From contig JAFQBN010000038.1 of the NCBI GenBank assembly GCA_017416685.1, positions 1 to 61,046 on the forward strand: a DNA stretch of 61,046 bases, given 5' to 3'. Below the pieces are notes generated by a model that did no database searches, was not told the origin of the DNA, and worked only from the letters and a program-made list of their open reading frames with translations. A program made the position numbers and the translations under genes. This document shows, piece after piece, positions 48,784 to 57,841 of the stretch (the first letter of the stretch is position 1; every line of letters begins with the position of its first letter). The stretch comes from Oscillospiraceae bacterium. GTDB taxonomy: Bacteria; Bacillota; Clostridia; Oscillospirales; Oscillospiraceae.

Positions 48784-51700
48784 ATGGCAACGATTGCGGA
48801 ACGGATCAACAAGGCGAAGCAAGATAATAGCAAAGCGAATGGGAACAAGACCTCCGCTTTGTCCATTGAAGAACGTATCAAGATGGCAAAGCAGGACGGC
48901 GGGAAAGTTGAGTCGAATGTGCCGCAACGCCCTGCGATACCTGCAGCAACCTCTGTAGCTGCCACCGGTTCTGTAGAACCGGTGGCGGGTGGGAGTAGCT
49001 TGGACGAGTTGCTGTCCCAGCGCACCCACGTGCAGAACGAAAAGGAGAGTTGGCGCAATAAGGCCAACTGGCTTGTCGGTGGTGGTCCGGCAAAGGAAGG
49101 CATCACCTTTGTTCCGCAGGGCGCCATCGATGAGGCGTGGGAGCGCTACAACATGTACGACCAGTGGGAAAAGGAGCTGGACGAGCAAATCGCGCAGGCC
49201 CACGCTGCCCCCGGCGCACTGGAACAGGCCAAGGCGGAGGGCGCCCACCTGCTGGATGCCGGTGCGCGCGAACAAAAGAAAACTGCCGTGCGCACCAAGG
49301 CGCAGGCGGACGCGGACAGGCTGGCCAGCTACACTTCCGCTGCCCCTGGCTCCGACCTGCAGAACATGGCGCTGCTGCTTGCCGGCGCGTCCGGGAAGGA
49401 AACGGCAGAGAAACGCGCCAAGGAGCTGGACTTCGTAGGCGAGCGACTGGAGGACACCTACACCGCGGATGGATTTTGGGGTGGCCACATCGGGCAGTTT
49501 GAAGCGAATAATGACCTGGGCCGCATCAACCAAGAGTCCGGCGAGGCGTGGGACGATTACCTGCTTAACCCCACCGAGGAAAATCGGGAGCGGGCCTTTA
49601 TGTACGCGGCCCTTGCCGAGAAGGTGGCGGGCAACGCCGAAGATGCGCTGAATTATAACAGCAAAGCTAAGTGGCTAACTCAAAGCGTGGCCGGATACCT
49701 GCCCCAGTGGTGGGACCAGACGAAGGCACAGGTCGAGGGCGGCGTGGCGGGTGCTGTCGCCGGTTCCCTGGGCGGTGCCGGCGGCATGATCACCGGGGCG
49801 CGACTGGGCGCCACCGCCGCCAGCAGCCGGGAAAGCTATCACAATATGCGCGGGCAGGCATTCCGCGACCTTGTAATGATGGGCGTGGACGAGGTAACCG
49901 CCAGAGAGGCGGCCAACGACGAGGCGTTTCTCTCTGCGCTTATTGAGGGCGCCGAGACCTACATCTCGTTTGGTGCGCTTGGCTTTGACGAATTGGTGAG
50001 CATGTTTACCGGAGCGGCGAAGAAGGCCGGTGCGAAGGGATTGACCACAAAGCTGCTGAGCAAGCTGCCTGCCAAGTGGCAGCCGGTGGCAAAGGTTGGC
50101 ATGGGTACCGTGAAGAACGCAGCAACGGAATACGCCGAGGAGTTCGCACAACAGGGCGTATCCATCGCCAACCAGCGGCGCATAGAGGCCAACGGCGAGA
50201 CCGGAATGCTGGACCTTGCGGGAGAGACTGCCAAGGTGTTTGGCGGCGCAGTGACTGGGCGGGACGCGGAGGCCCTTGGGCAGATGCACGAGGCCGGAAC
50301 GCAGGGCGCCATTCTTGGCGCATTCGGTGCCGGGACCTCGCAGGTGGTTAACCAGGCCGCTGCCGCCGTGGTGTCTCACGCGCGAGCCAAGCTCGACCCG
50401 CTGGCGCAGGCAATGATCGGCAAGAACGAACAGAACGACAGTACCCCCACCAACGACAGCGGCGATATTGCGGCGGAGATTGTGAACGCCGGCGCTACCG
50501 AGGTGGAAGCCGAAAAGCTGGCTCCCATCCTGACCGCTGTGCTGACCGGCGAGGAGATCAGTGGCAATCAGGCAGGTGCTATTGCCAAGAATAGTGCTGC
50601 TGTTTCCGTCCTGGAAAGTGCCACCGGCGAGGCAATCAACACCGATGCCCCGCTGGGAGAGATTAAAACCACCATTCGCAGCCTTGCAAGCCGCCGTGGG
50701 ACGCAGGGAGCGCAGACGGTGGCCGAGGACACCCCCGCGCAGGTGCCGCCCGCAGCGGCGCAGGAAACGGCCTTTTCACGGACTCGTTCCGGACAGATGG
50801 CTGTCAAGGAGTTTGCGGCCACTCTGGGCAAAGCTGGCGAAAAGGTCTTCAACGATATGTACGATGGGGAGCAGAATGCGGCATCCTACGTTGATGCTAT
50901 GATGAAAGCCTATAACGCCGGTAAGAACGGAGACTCCCTAGAGAGTATTTCTACCCCTGGTTCAAATCCTATGCAGACCCGGGCAGCCTATGTGGCCGGC
51001 CAGGCGGATGCAACGCGGACGGAACAGGCTGCTTACTTCGGCAAGGATGCGGGGGTGGTTGAGGACCCTATGCTGAAAAGAGCTAACCTGCGCAGCAAGG
51101 ATCGGAGGATGCTGGATGCTGTAGGCAAGGTGGCCGGAGTTAAGGTGCGCTTTGTGGACAAGCTGACGGACGAGAGCGGACGACCTGCCAATGCGCAGTA
51201 TGGAAACGGGGAGCTGCTGATCGCGCTTGATACGGCTGACCCGGTTCGGGTGGCCTTTACCCATGAGATCGTGCACCGGATGCGTGAGGTGTCGCCGGAG
51301 GCGTATAACGCGCTGGCTACCTTCGTGCAGCAGAACATGAATTCAGACAGCATGGCCGTTGTTCGGCTGGCATACAGTGAAGCTTACGGCACCGACTCCG
51401 ATGTACTGAGCGAGGAAATCGTGGCGCAAGCCGTTGGTCAAATGATGAGTGACAGTGCTGTGCTGGAACAGTTTGTGAAGGATGACCGGAATGCGGGACA
51501 GAAATTGTTAGATGCCATCAAAGATATGATCGCTGCCATTAAGCGGGTGCTGAATGGGCAGAATGTGACGCTGACTGCGGAACAGAAAGCGGACTTTGCC
51601 GAACTGCAGGCCAACCTGGAGGGGATGTCTAATGTCCTGGATACAGCCCTGAAGCAGATGGAAGTGGACGTGAAGAACAACACCAAGGAGGGCAATAAAA

Positions 51701-54700
51701 ATACCGCCACAGAGGGCGGCGAGGTGAAGCATGCCTTTAAGGGGTATGACCCAGAAACCGGGCGGGGAATCTATCAAAGTAATTTTCCTCTTGGGACGAC
51801 AAAGAAAGAAAAGGCAACGCGCATTCTAAGTTTTATACAGAATGTTTGGAGCAAAAAACCAATCGAACTGGTGGTAGAAGAAAACGGCGAAAAAAAAGTT
51901 ATTCAGGCGCAGTTTGATCCAACTTATGACGAAGATCCCAGAGTACAAACAGATGCGTCTAAAATAATGGGTGGAAATCGCCACGGGAATGCTTCGGACA
52001 AGCGAGTTACACTGAATCTTGCGGATGACTATTACAAGATTGCATCTGAGGCTGTGTACAATGGATTCAAAAACGAAACAGGCAAGGATGGCCCGACACA
52101 TAAAGATGTGACGGTGTGGCGCTACTTTATCAACGATATTCTGTATCAGGAATATGGCGAAGAAGCCGCTATGCCTTATCGTATGACAGTAAATGTGAAA
52201 CAGCGGAGCGATGGCCACTTTGTATACAGTTTTAATGCAGAGAGAGATAATGGACAATTTCAAAGCGATGTTGGCGGAACTGGACAAAACAAAAGGTCGA
52301 GCACCCGACAGACTTTACATGCTGCCGTGACGCACGCCAATGAGGGCGTGGGCAATGCTCAACCTAATAGTATTATATCCGTGGAAGACACAAAAATCAA
52401 CCCCCAAAATTCAGACGAAAAAAATTCCCTCGTTGTGGCTCGCAGCAAAGCGGCGGAGACGCTGCGCCAGGAGTTGGCCAGTATCAGAGAAGAGGGAATG
52501 AGGACGGGCAAGGATGCAGCGGAAATCGAATACGAGGTACAGCAGGCTATCGAGCGGTCGTACGAGTCGCTGGTCGATGAATACGGTGCGATTCCCACCG
52601 GTGAAAATCCCGCCCGCGACGTTCGGGTGCCGAAGCGTACCGCGGACAATCAAAAAGTCTCACAGACGGTGCGCACCATTTTGGAAGCGAAAGCCACGCC
52701 GGATGTAGCCATTCCTACTATTGAGGAACTAACGGCAACGGGGGACTTCTCCTATGAGGTCTACACGGACAAGCAGGCTATGGCCGATGCGGATAACACC
52801 ATTCGGGACAAGGGCTATAACACCGCACTGATGGACTGGACGAAATCGGTGCAGGAGGGCGAGGTGTCCAAGAGCAACACCGCTCTGGGCTGGGCACTTT
52901 ACAATCAGGCGGCCAATGCCGGCGATTTGAAAACGGCTATGGCCATCCTGACCGGTATGGTGGGACACCAGCGTAACGCGGCACAGGCCGTGCAGGCAAC
53001 TCGCATTCTCAAAAAGATGTCCCCGGAAGCGCGGTTGTATGGTGTGCAGCGGAGTGCGCAGAACCTTGCGGAGGAACTGGAGAAACGCTACGGCAAGGAT
53101 GCGCCGGACATTCGGGTGAATGAGGAGCTGGCCCGGAAATACCTGGAGGCGGAGACGGACAAGGAGCGGGAGGAAGCTATGCGCAACCTGTACCGCGATC
53201 TTGGCCGGCAAATGCCTTCCCGGTTTATCGACAAGTGGAACGCGTGGCGGTACTTGGCCATGCTGGGAAATCCTCGTACCCACGTGCGAAATGTGCTTGG
53301 CAACGCCTTTTTTGCCCCGGTAGTGGCAGCCAAGAATATGACCGCTATGGCCATCGAGGAAGCTGTGTACCGGGTGTCCGGCGGGAAACTGGAACGGACC
53401 AAGGGTTCTGTTGGCTTTGGCAAGCAGAGTCGTGAGTTGCTGAGTGCCGCGTGGTCGGATTACGAGTCAGTGGCGGATCAGGTGAGCAGCGGCGGAAAGT
53501 ACAGCGATCTTGACCACAGCAACCAGTACATCCAGGAGGGACGCCGCATCTTTAAGAACCGTGCGCTGGAGGCGGCTCGCAAGGGCAACAGCGCCGCACT
53601 GGAAGCGGAGGATATGTGGTTTAGCCGCCCGCACTATGCCTATGCGTTGGCGCAGTATTGCAAGGCGCACGGCATTACGGCAGAGCAAATGAAAAACGGG
53701 AAAGGATTGGATCGCGCCCGGGCCTATGCAATCAAGGAGGCACAGAAGGCCACTTACCGGGACACCAACGCTTTTTCCCAAACCATCAGCGAGCTGGGAC
53801 GCTACCGTGGAAACAACAAGGTGAAGAAAGGCGTAGGCGTGGCGCTGGAGGGCATTCTGCCCTTCCGCAAGACTCCGGCCAACATCCTTGTGCGCGGTTT
53901 GGAGTACAGCCCGGCAGGTTTCTTGAAGGGCTTGTTTTGGGATGTTTGGCAAATCAAGTCGGGAAAGAAAACGGCGGCTGAGGTCATCGACCACATTTCC
54001 GCAGGCCTGACGGGTAGCGGGTTGTTGGCGTTAGGTGCATTTCTGGCGGCGCAGGGGCTGGTACGTGGCGCCGGCGGAGATGATGAGGAAAAAAAGGAGT
54101 TCGAGGAGCTTCAGGGACATCAGACCTACGCTATGGAACTGCCTGGTGGTACGAGTGTGACACTGGACTGGCTTGCTCCGGAAGCACTGCCGTTCTTCGT
54201 TGGCGTGAACCTGTGGGAGCAGAAGGCGGGCAACAAGGATGGTGGAGTGACCCTGTCGGACATTCTTACGGCCACTGCCAACGTGACGGAGCCGTTGCTG
54301 GAACTGAGTTGCCTGCAGAGCCTGAATGATGTGTTTGACGCGGTTGGCTATGCGGCCTCGGACGGATTGCCGGCGCTGCCCTCCGCATTGGCGAGCGCGG
54401 CGACCAGTTATCTTACCCAGGGATTCCCCACAATCCTCGGACAGGCCGAGCGTACCGGAGAAGACAAGCGCATGTCCACCTACACGGAGAAGAATGCGTT
54501 CCTGACCCCGGATATACAGTACACGATCGGACGAATCAGCGCACGGCTGCCTGGTGTGGACTATCAGCAGATACCCTACATTGATGCATGGGGACGGACG
54601 GAGAATACCGGTACCGGGGTGGAGCGTGCGGGGAACAATTTCCTTAACCCGGCCTATACGTCCACGGTGGAGACTAGTCCGATGGAAGATGAACTGCTAC

Positions 54701-55266
54701 GGCTGTATGAGCAGACCGGAGAGGGGAGTGTGCTGCCGTCCAGAGCGGCCAAGTATTTCAACGTGGATGGGGAACGCAAAGATCTAACGGCGCAGGAATA
54801 TGTGAAGTACGCCACAGCCAAAGGCCAGACGGCGTACAAGGTGCTGACGGCGCTGACCGGGTCCCAGGCGTACCGGAAAATGAGCGATGCCGAGAAGGCG
54901 GAAGCAGTTGGTTTGGTGTATGATTACGCCAATGCCACCGCCAAGACAAAGGTGAGTGCGTACAAACCGGAAGGCTGGATTGCCAAGGCGGTCAAGACGG
55001 AAAAGGCTGCCGGGGTAAAGGCGGAACAGTACGTGACGCTGTATTTGGCTCAAAAGAACATCGAGTCGCTGAAAGAAGCGGACGGCGATACCATTGCCAA
55101 CAGTAAGAGCCTGCTGGTGATGGAGATGGTCTATGATGTCAAGGGGCTGACAGACGCGCAGAGACTGGCGCTGTTTGAGGACTTTGGCGTGGGCAAGAGC
55201 GTAATCCACTACAACAAGACGCTGGTGCAGGTGAAACTGAACGAGATGAGGCGGAAGGCTGGGTAA
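48784..55266 (+). CDS. Giant polyvalent/injected protein, 2160 residues
   Basis: One uninterrupted frame after a TTGGAGG site. N-third: charged helices, then a Gly/Ala-rich membrane-active stretch at about residues 319-345 (GVAGAVAGSLGGAGGMITGA). A zinc-protease motif FTHEIVHRMR lies at residues 825-834. Residues about 980-1215 resemble a large-polyvalent-protein-associated domain (GGTGQNKRSSTRQTLHAA, INPQNSDEKNSL) and are notably AT-richer than the flanks. The C-third has a second hydrophobic segment (about 1740-1765). Such proteins are packaged and injected early. It is the last prophage gene. Confidence 0.72.
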   Translation: MATIAERINKAKQDNSKANGNKTSALSIEERIKMAKQDGGKVESNVPQRPAIPAATSVAATGSVEPVAGGSSLDELLSQRTHVQNEKESWRNKANWLVGGGPAKEGITFVPQGAIDEAWERYNMYDQWEKELDEQIAQAHAAPGALEQAKAEGAHLLDAGAREQKKTAVRTKAQADADRLASYTSAAPGSDLQNMALLLAGASGKETAEKRAKELDFVGERLEDTYTADGFWGGHIGQFEANNDLGRINQESGEAWDDYLLNPTEENRERAFMYAALAEKVAGNAEDALNYNSKAKWLTQSVAGYLPQWWDQTKAQVEGGVAGAVAGSLGGAGGMITGARLGATAASSRESYHNMRGQAFRDLVMMGVDEVTAREAANDEAFLSALIEGAETYISFGALGFDELVSMFTGAAKKAGAKGLTTKLLSKLPAKWQPVAKVGMGTVKNAATEYAEEFAQQGVSIANQRRIEANGETGMLDLAGETAKVFGGAVTGRDAEALGQMHEAGTQGAILGAFGAGTSQVVNQAAAAVVSHARAKLDPLAQAMIGKNEQNDSTPTNDSGDIAAEIVNAGATEVEAEKLAPILTAVLTGEEISGNQAGAIAKNSAAVSVLESATGEAINTDAPLGEIKTTIRSLASRRGTQGAQTVAEDTPAQVPPAAAQETAFSRTRSGQMAVKEFAATLGKAGEKVFNDMYDGEQNAASYVDAMMKAYNAGKNGDSLESISTPGSNPMQTRAAYVAGQADATRTEQAAYFGKDAGVVEDPMLKRANLRSKDRRMLDAVGKVAGVKVRFVDKLTDESGRPANAQYGNGELLIALDTADPVRVAFTHEIVHRMREVSPEAYNALATFVQQNMNSDSMAVVRLAYSEAYGTDSDVLSEEIVAQAVGQMMSDSAVLEQFVKDDRNAGQKLLDAIKDMIAAIKRVLNGQNVTLTAEQKADFAELQANLEGMSNVLDTALKQMEVDVKNNTKEGNKNTATEGGEVKHAFKGYDPETGRGIYQSNFPLGTTKKEKATRILSFIQNVWSKKPIELVVEENGEKKVIQAQFDPTYDEDPRVQTDASKIMGGNRHGNASDKRVTLNLADDYYKIASEAVYNGFKNETGKDGPTHKDVTVWRYFINDILYQEYGEEAAMPYRMTVNVKQRSDGHFVYSFNAERDNGQFQSDVGGTGQNKRSSTRQTLHAAVTHANEGVGNAQPNSIISVEDTKINPQNSDEKNSLVVARSKAAETLRQELASIREEGMRTGKDAAEIEYEVQQAIERSYESLVDEYGAIPTGENPARDVRVPKRTADNQKVSQTVRTILEAKATPDVAIPTIEELTATGDFSYEVYTDKQAMADADNTIRDKGYNTALMDWTKSVQEGEVSKSNTALGWALYNQAANAGDLKTAMAILTGMVGHQRNAAQAVQATRILKKMSPEARLYGVQRSAQNLAEELEKRYGKDAPDIRVNEELARKYLEAETDKEREEAMRNLYRDLGRQMPSRFIDKWNAWRYLAMLGNPRTHVRNVLGNAFFAPVVAAKNMTAMAIEEAVYRVSGGKLERTKGSVGFGKQSRELLSAAWSDYESVADQVSSGGKYSDLDHSNQYIQEGRRIFKNRALEAARKGNSAALEAEDMWFSRPHYAYALAQYCKAHGITAEQMKNGKGLDRARAYAIKEAQKATYRDTNAFSQTISELGRYRGNNKVKKGVGVALEGILPFRKTPANILVRGLEYSPAGFLKGLFWDVWQIKSGKKTAAEVIDHISAGLTGSGLLALGAFLAAQGLVRGAGGDDEEKKEFEELQGHQTYAMELPGGTSVTLDWLAPEALPFFVGVNLWEQKAGNKDGGVTLSDILTATANVTEPLLELSCLQSLNDVFDAVGYAASDGLPALPSALASAATSYLTQGFPTILGQAERTGEDKRMSTYTEKNAFLTPDIQYTIGRISARLPGVDYQQIPYIDAWGRTENTGTGVERAGNNFLNPAYTSTVETSPMEDELLRLYEQTGEGSVLPSRAAKYFNVDGERKDLTAQEYVKYATAKGQTAYKVLTALTGSQAYRKMSDAEKAEAVGLVYDYANATAKTKVSAYKPEGWIAKAVKTEKAAGVKAEQYVTLYLAQKNIESLKEADGDTIANSKSLLVMEMVYDVKGLTDAQRLALFEDFGVGKSVIHYNKTLVQVKLNEMRRKAG

Positions 55267-55273
55267 AAAGGAT

Positions 55274-55303
55274 GGGCCGGGGGAAACCCCGGCCCTCTTT
55301 TTT
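55274..55303 (+). terminator. Intrinsic terminator of the prophage late operon
   Basis: GGGCCGGGG and CCCCGGCCC make a perfect nine-base-pair stem with a GAAA tetraloop, followed by TCTTTTTT, eight bases after the last phage stop codon. It insulates the chromosome from late transcription. Confidence 0.93.
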
Positions 55304-55461
55304 GAGTGTTTTCGACTTTGAAGCTTGACAATGAAACCCCGCCGTGTTAAGGTGAACGCAGGAAAACACTTCCAAAATACATTTGGGTCATGCAAGGAGT
55401 TTTGATGGGTACAAAATCTCGACCCGTTGCGGTGCAATAGATACAAGGATTTTTCAAAAGC
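55304..55461. other. attR-proximal non-coding arm
   Basis: No gene is seen in these 158 bases. They contain ATTTGGGTCA at 55381-55390, preceded by CCAAAATA, matching the left arm repeats at 10158-10179, and GTGTTTTCGAC/GGAAAACAC-type sequences. It probably holds integrase and excisionase binding sites. Confidence 0.5.
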
Positions 55462-55514
55462 CTGTAAATCTGTTGCGTTTCGCTTCGGTGGTTCGAATCC
55501 ACCCTCCTCCACCA
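55462..55514 (+). repeat. attR core: 53-base copy of the tRNA-Tyr 3' half
   Basis: Identical to 10008-10060, from the anticodon stem through CCA. The 5' half of the tRNA is missing, so this is not a functional tRNA. It marks the right end of the prophage. Confidence 0.95.
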
Positions 55515-55518
55515 AAAA

Positions 55519-55550
55519 ATCCGTTCACCCATTGGGTGGACGGATTTTTT
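55519..55550 (+). terminator. Native tRNA-Tyr terminator, displaced by the prophage
   Basis: ATCCGTTCACCC and GGGTGGACGGAT form a 12-base-pair stem (one G-T pair) with a three-base loop, then TTTTT. It begins right after the attR core, so it originally followed the tRNA gene. Confidence 0.9.
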
Positions 55551-55601
55551 ACTTGAGGGTGGATGAGACGGCGGCTCTTGGCGGTGTGCTTCAATTTTTT
55601 A

Positions 55602-55629
55602 TTTACTTTTCGACAAAACTTGATACAAT
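55602..55629 (+). promoter_or_regulatory. Promoter of the MATE transporter gene
   Basis: TTTACT and TACAAT are spaced by 16 bases. A perfect 0A-box sequence TTCGACA lies in the spacer at 55609-55615, so Spo0A, or the prophage Spo0A-like protein, could bind here. Confidence 0.55.
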
Positions 55630-55669
55630 ATCCCTTTAGAGAACAAATTAAGAAATTGCGGTGACCGAT

Positions 55670-57058
55670 ATGACTCAAAACGATACGCAAACGAATATTC
55701 CGCGGGACAACAAACTGCTTACATCGCCCATCTCGCGGCTGATCCCCGAGATGGCCATTCCTACTATCATTGCATTTCTGATCAACTCCATCTACAGTCT
55801 GGCAGACACCTATTTTGTCAGTGGTCTGGGTACGGAGGCTACTGCCGCTGTCAGTGTCAACGCGACTCTGGACCAGATCATCATGATGGCGGGGTCCATG
55901 CTGGCGGTGGGTGCCAACAGCTTTGTGGCCCGACTGCTGGGTGCAAGGGAGAAGGAAAAGGCAGATCGAGTGCTGTCCACGGCCTTTTTCCTTGCCTTCG
56001 GCCTTGGTCTGCTGCTGACCATTTTCGGCACAATCTTCATTGGACCGATGGTGGATTTGCTGGGCGCCACCCCCACCTGCCGGGACTACTCCATTGACTA
56101 CGCTACTTACGTGCTGCTGGCTGCGCCTTTGATGGCCTCATCTTTCGTGATGAACCAGTGCCTGCGTGCAGAGGGCAGCGCCATGCTGTCCATGTTCGGC
56201 ATGGGCTTTGGCGGTATTCTGAACTGTGTGCTGGACCCCATCTTCATCAACGGCCTTGGCATGGGGGTCAAGGGCGCATCCGTTGCCACGGCCATTTCCA
56301 AGCTGGTCAGCTTCGCCATTCTCGTTTATCCCTACATGGCCCGGCACAGCGTGCTGCGCCTGTCTGTGCGGTGCTTCCATCCCAAATGGAATATTTTAAG
56401 CCAGATCATCAGTGTGGGGATGCCCTCCATGCTGCGCTCCCTGCTGGCGGTGGTGACGGGCATCCTGCTCAACCGCATCGCCGGCGAGATATCCGACTCC
56501 GTTATGGCGGGTATCGGTGTGGCGACCAAAATCATGATGTTCCCCTTCAGTATCATCCTCGGCTTCGGCAGCGGGTTTCAGCCGGTGGCCGGCTTTAACT
56601 GGGGCGCCAAGCGCTTTGACCGGGTGCGGGAGAGCTATCGCTACGCCGGTAAAATGGCCTTTTGGGGCGCGGCGATCATGGCTTTGGTTCTGGCGCTGCT
56701 GGCCCAGCCCATTACCGCCCTGTTCGCCAAGGACGACCCGGAGCTGCTGCGCCTTGGCACTTTGTGCATTCAGTTCCAGTGTGTGGCCCTGCCCATTCAC
56801 GCGTGGGTGGCGGTGGTGAATATGCTGTGTGCGGGTCTGGGGTACGGCGGACTTGCCTTCCTGCTGGCCACCTCCCGTCAGGGCAGCTGCTTTTTGCCCA
56901 TCCTGTACCCCATGGCGCTGCTGATGGGGGAGATGGGCATCATCTCCGTTCAGGCGGTGGCCGACGTGCTGACGCTGCTGCTGGCTGTTCCGGTGTGCCG
57001 GGTGGTGCTGCGCCGCATCAACAGGGCGGAACAGCGGGGAGAGCGCCATGAACTATAA
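55670..57058 (+). CDS. MATE family efflux transporter
   Basis: A 462-residue, 12-helix membrane antiporter of the MATE (NorM/DinF-like) family that exports organic cations or drugs using Na+ or H+. Features are the repeated half-domains (LIPEMAIPTIIAFLINSIYS early and IISVGMPSMLRSLLAVVTGI at about residue 245) and GFGSGFQPVAGFNWGAKRFD. The ATG at 55670 is favoured over GTG 55661; neither has a strong ribosome site. It overlaps the following HAD gene by 11 bases. Confidence 0.9.
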   Translation: MTQNDTQTNIPRDNKLLTSPISRLIPEMAIPTIIAFLINSIYSLADTYFVSGLGTEATAAVSVNATLDQIIMMAGSMLAVGANSFVARLLGAREKEKADRVLSTAFFLAFGLGLLLTIFGTIFIGPMVDLLGATPTCRDYSIDYATYVLLAAPLMASSFVMNQCLRAEGSAMLSMFGMGFGGILNCVLDPIFINGLGMGVKGASVATAISKLVSFAILVYPYMARHSVLRLSVRCFHPKWNILSQIISVGMPSMLRSLLAVVTGILLNRIAGEISDSVMAGIGVATKIMMFPFSIILGFGSGFQPVAGFNWGAKRFDRVRESYRYAGKMAFWGAAIMALVLALLAQPITALFAKDDPELLRLGTLCIQFQCVALPIHAWVAVVNMLCAGLGYGGLAFLLATSRQGSCFLPILYPMALLMGEMGIISVQAVADVLTLLLAVPVCRVVLRRINRAEQRGERHEL

Positions 57059-57701
57059 GACGGTCTGCTTCGATTTTGACTACACTTTGGGCGATGCCAC
57101 GGTTGCTATCGTGGCGGCCTATGAATACGCTTTGGCACAATTGGGTCACCCCAAGCCGGAGCGGGAGGCGGTACGCCGCACGGTAGGCTACACGGTGCAG
57201 GACGGCTACACCATGCTCACCGGGGACACCGACCCGGACCGCCGTGACCGGGCGCTGGAACTGTTTCGGTCTGTGGCGAAACCCATGCAGCTGACCACCA
57301 CCGAACTGTTTGACGGAGCGACGGAGCTGCTGGCGGGTCTGCATCGTAAAGGAATTAAGCTTGCGGTAGTCAGCTCCAAGGGCGGGGACACGCTGCGAAA
57401 GGTGATGGACTATTGCGGCATCCTGCAGTATATCGATTTCATTGTGGGTGCGTGGGATGTACGCAGTCCCAAACCAGACCCGGAGGGTCTGCTGTGGGCG
57501 GCGGAACACTTTGGCCTTGCGCGGGAAGAGATCCTCTACTGCGGAGACAGCCTTGTGGATGCCCAGACCGCCCGGAATGCAGGAGTCGACTTCTGCGCTG
57601 TACTCAACGGCACTACTGCGGCGGAGGAGTTTGCCCCCTATCCCTTCGTCCATATCGCACCGGACCTGAACGAGCTGGCTCGCTGGCTGGACACAATATA
57701 A
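57048..57701 (+). CDS. HAD-family phosphatase (phosphoglycolate phosphatase-like)
   Basis: A 217-residue hydrolase with the four HAD motifs: CFDFDYTLGD (catalytic Asp pair), VVSSKG, KPDPEGLLWAA (Lys) and YCGDSLVDAQTA. A helical cap follows motif 1, as in Gph/PGP-type enzymes. The likely substrates are small phosphate esters; the physiological one is unknown. It is translationally coupled to the MATE gene. Confidence 0.9.
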   Translation: MNYKTVCFDFDYTLGDATVAIVAAYEYALAQLGHPKPEREAVRRTVGYTVQDGYTMLTGDTDPDRRDRALELFRSVAKPMQLTTTELFDGATELLAGLHRKGIKLAVVSSKGGDTLRKVMDYCGILQYIDFIVGAWDVRSPKPDPEGLLWAAEHFGLAREEILYCGDSLVDAQTARNAGVDFCAVLNGTTAAEEFAPYPFVHIAPDLNELARWLDTI

Positions 57702-57710
57702 ACCGTAAAA

Positions 57711-57744
57711 AACCGGAGAAACAGCTTGTTTCTCCGGTTTTTGT
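57711..57744 (+). terminator. Terminator after the MATE-HAD operon
   Basis: AACCGGAGAAAC and GTTTCTCCGGTT form a perfect 12-base-pair stem with loop AGCTT, followed by TTTG. The complementary A-run upstream may let it work in both directions. Confidence 0.92.
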
Positions 57745-57757
57745 TTTGCCATCCGTT

Positions 57758-57791
57758 TTCGACCTGCTTTTTCCAAAAAATGGAATATAAT
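57758..57791 (+). promoter_or_regulatory. spoIIE promoter with 0A-like box
   Basis: TATAAT at 57786-57791 is perfect, while the -35 position has no consensus. TTCGACC (57758-57764), one base from the 0A-box TTCGACA, overlaps that region. A poor -35 with an activator site is the known form of Spo0A-activated promoters such as spoIIE. Confidence 0.62.
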
Positions 57792-57841
57792 GGGGCAAAC
57801 AAGGGCGGACAAGCTGTCTGCCCGCTCAGGAGGAAACGCGT

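Noticed and set aside
55462-55514. A second tRNA-Tyr gene at the right prophage end
   Set aside because: Only the 3' 53 bases of the tRNA are present. The acceptor 5' strand and D-arm are missing, so it is an attachment-site remnant.
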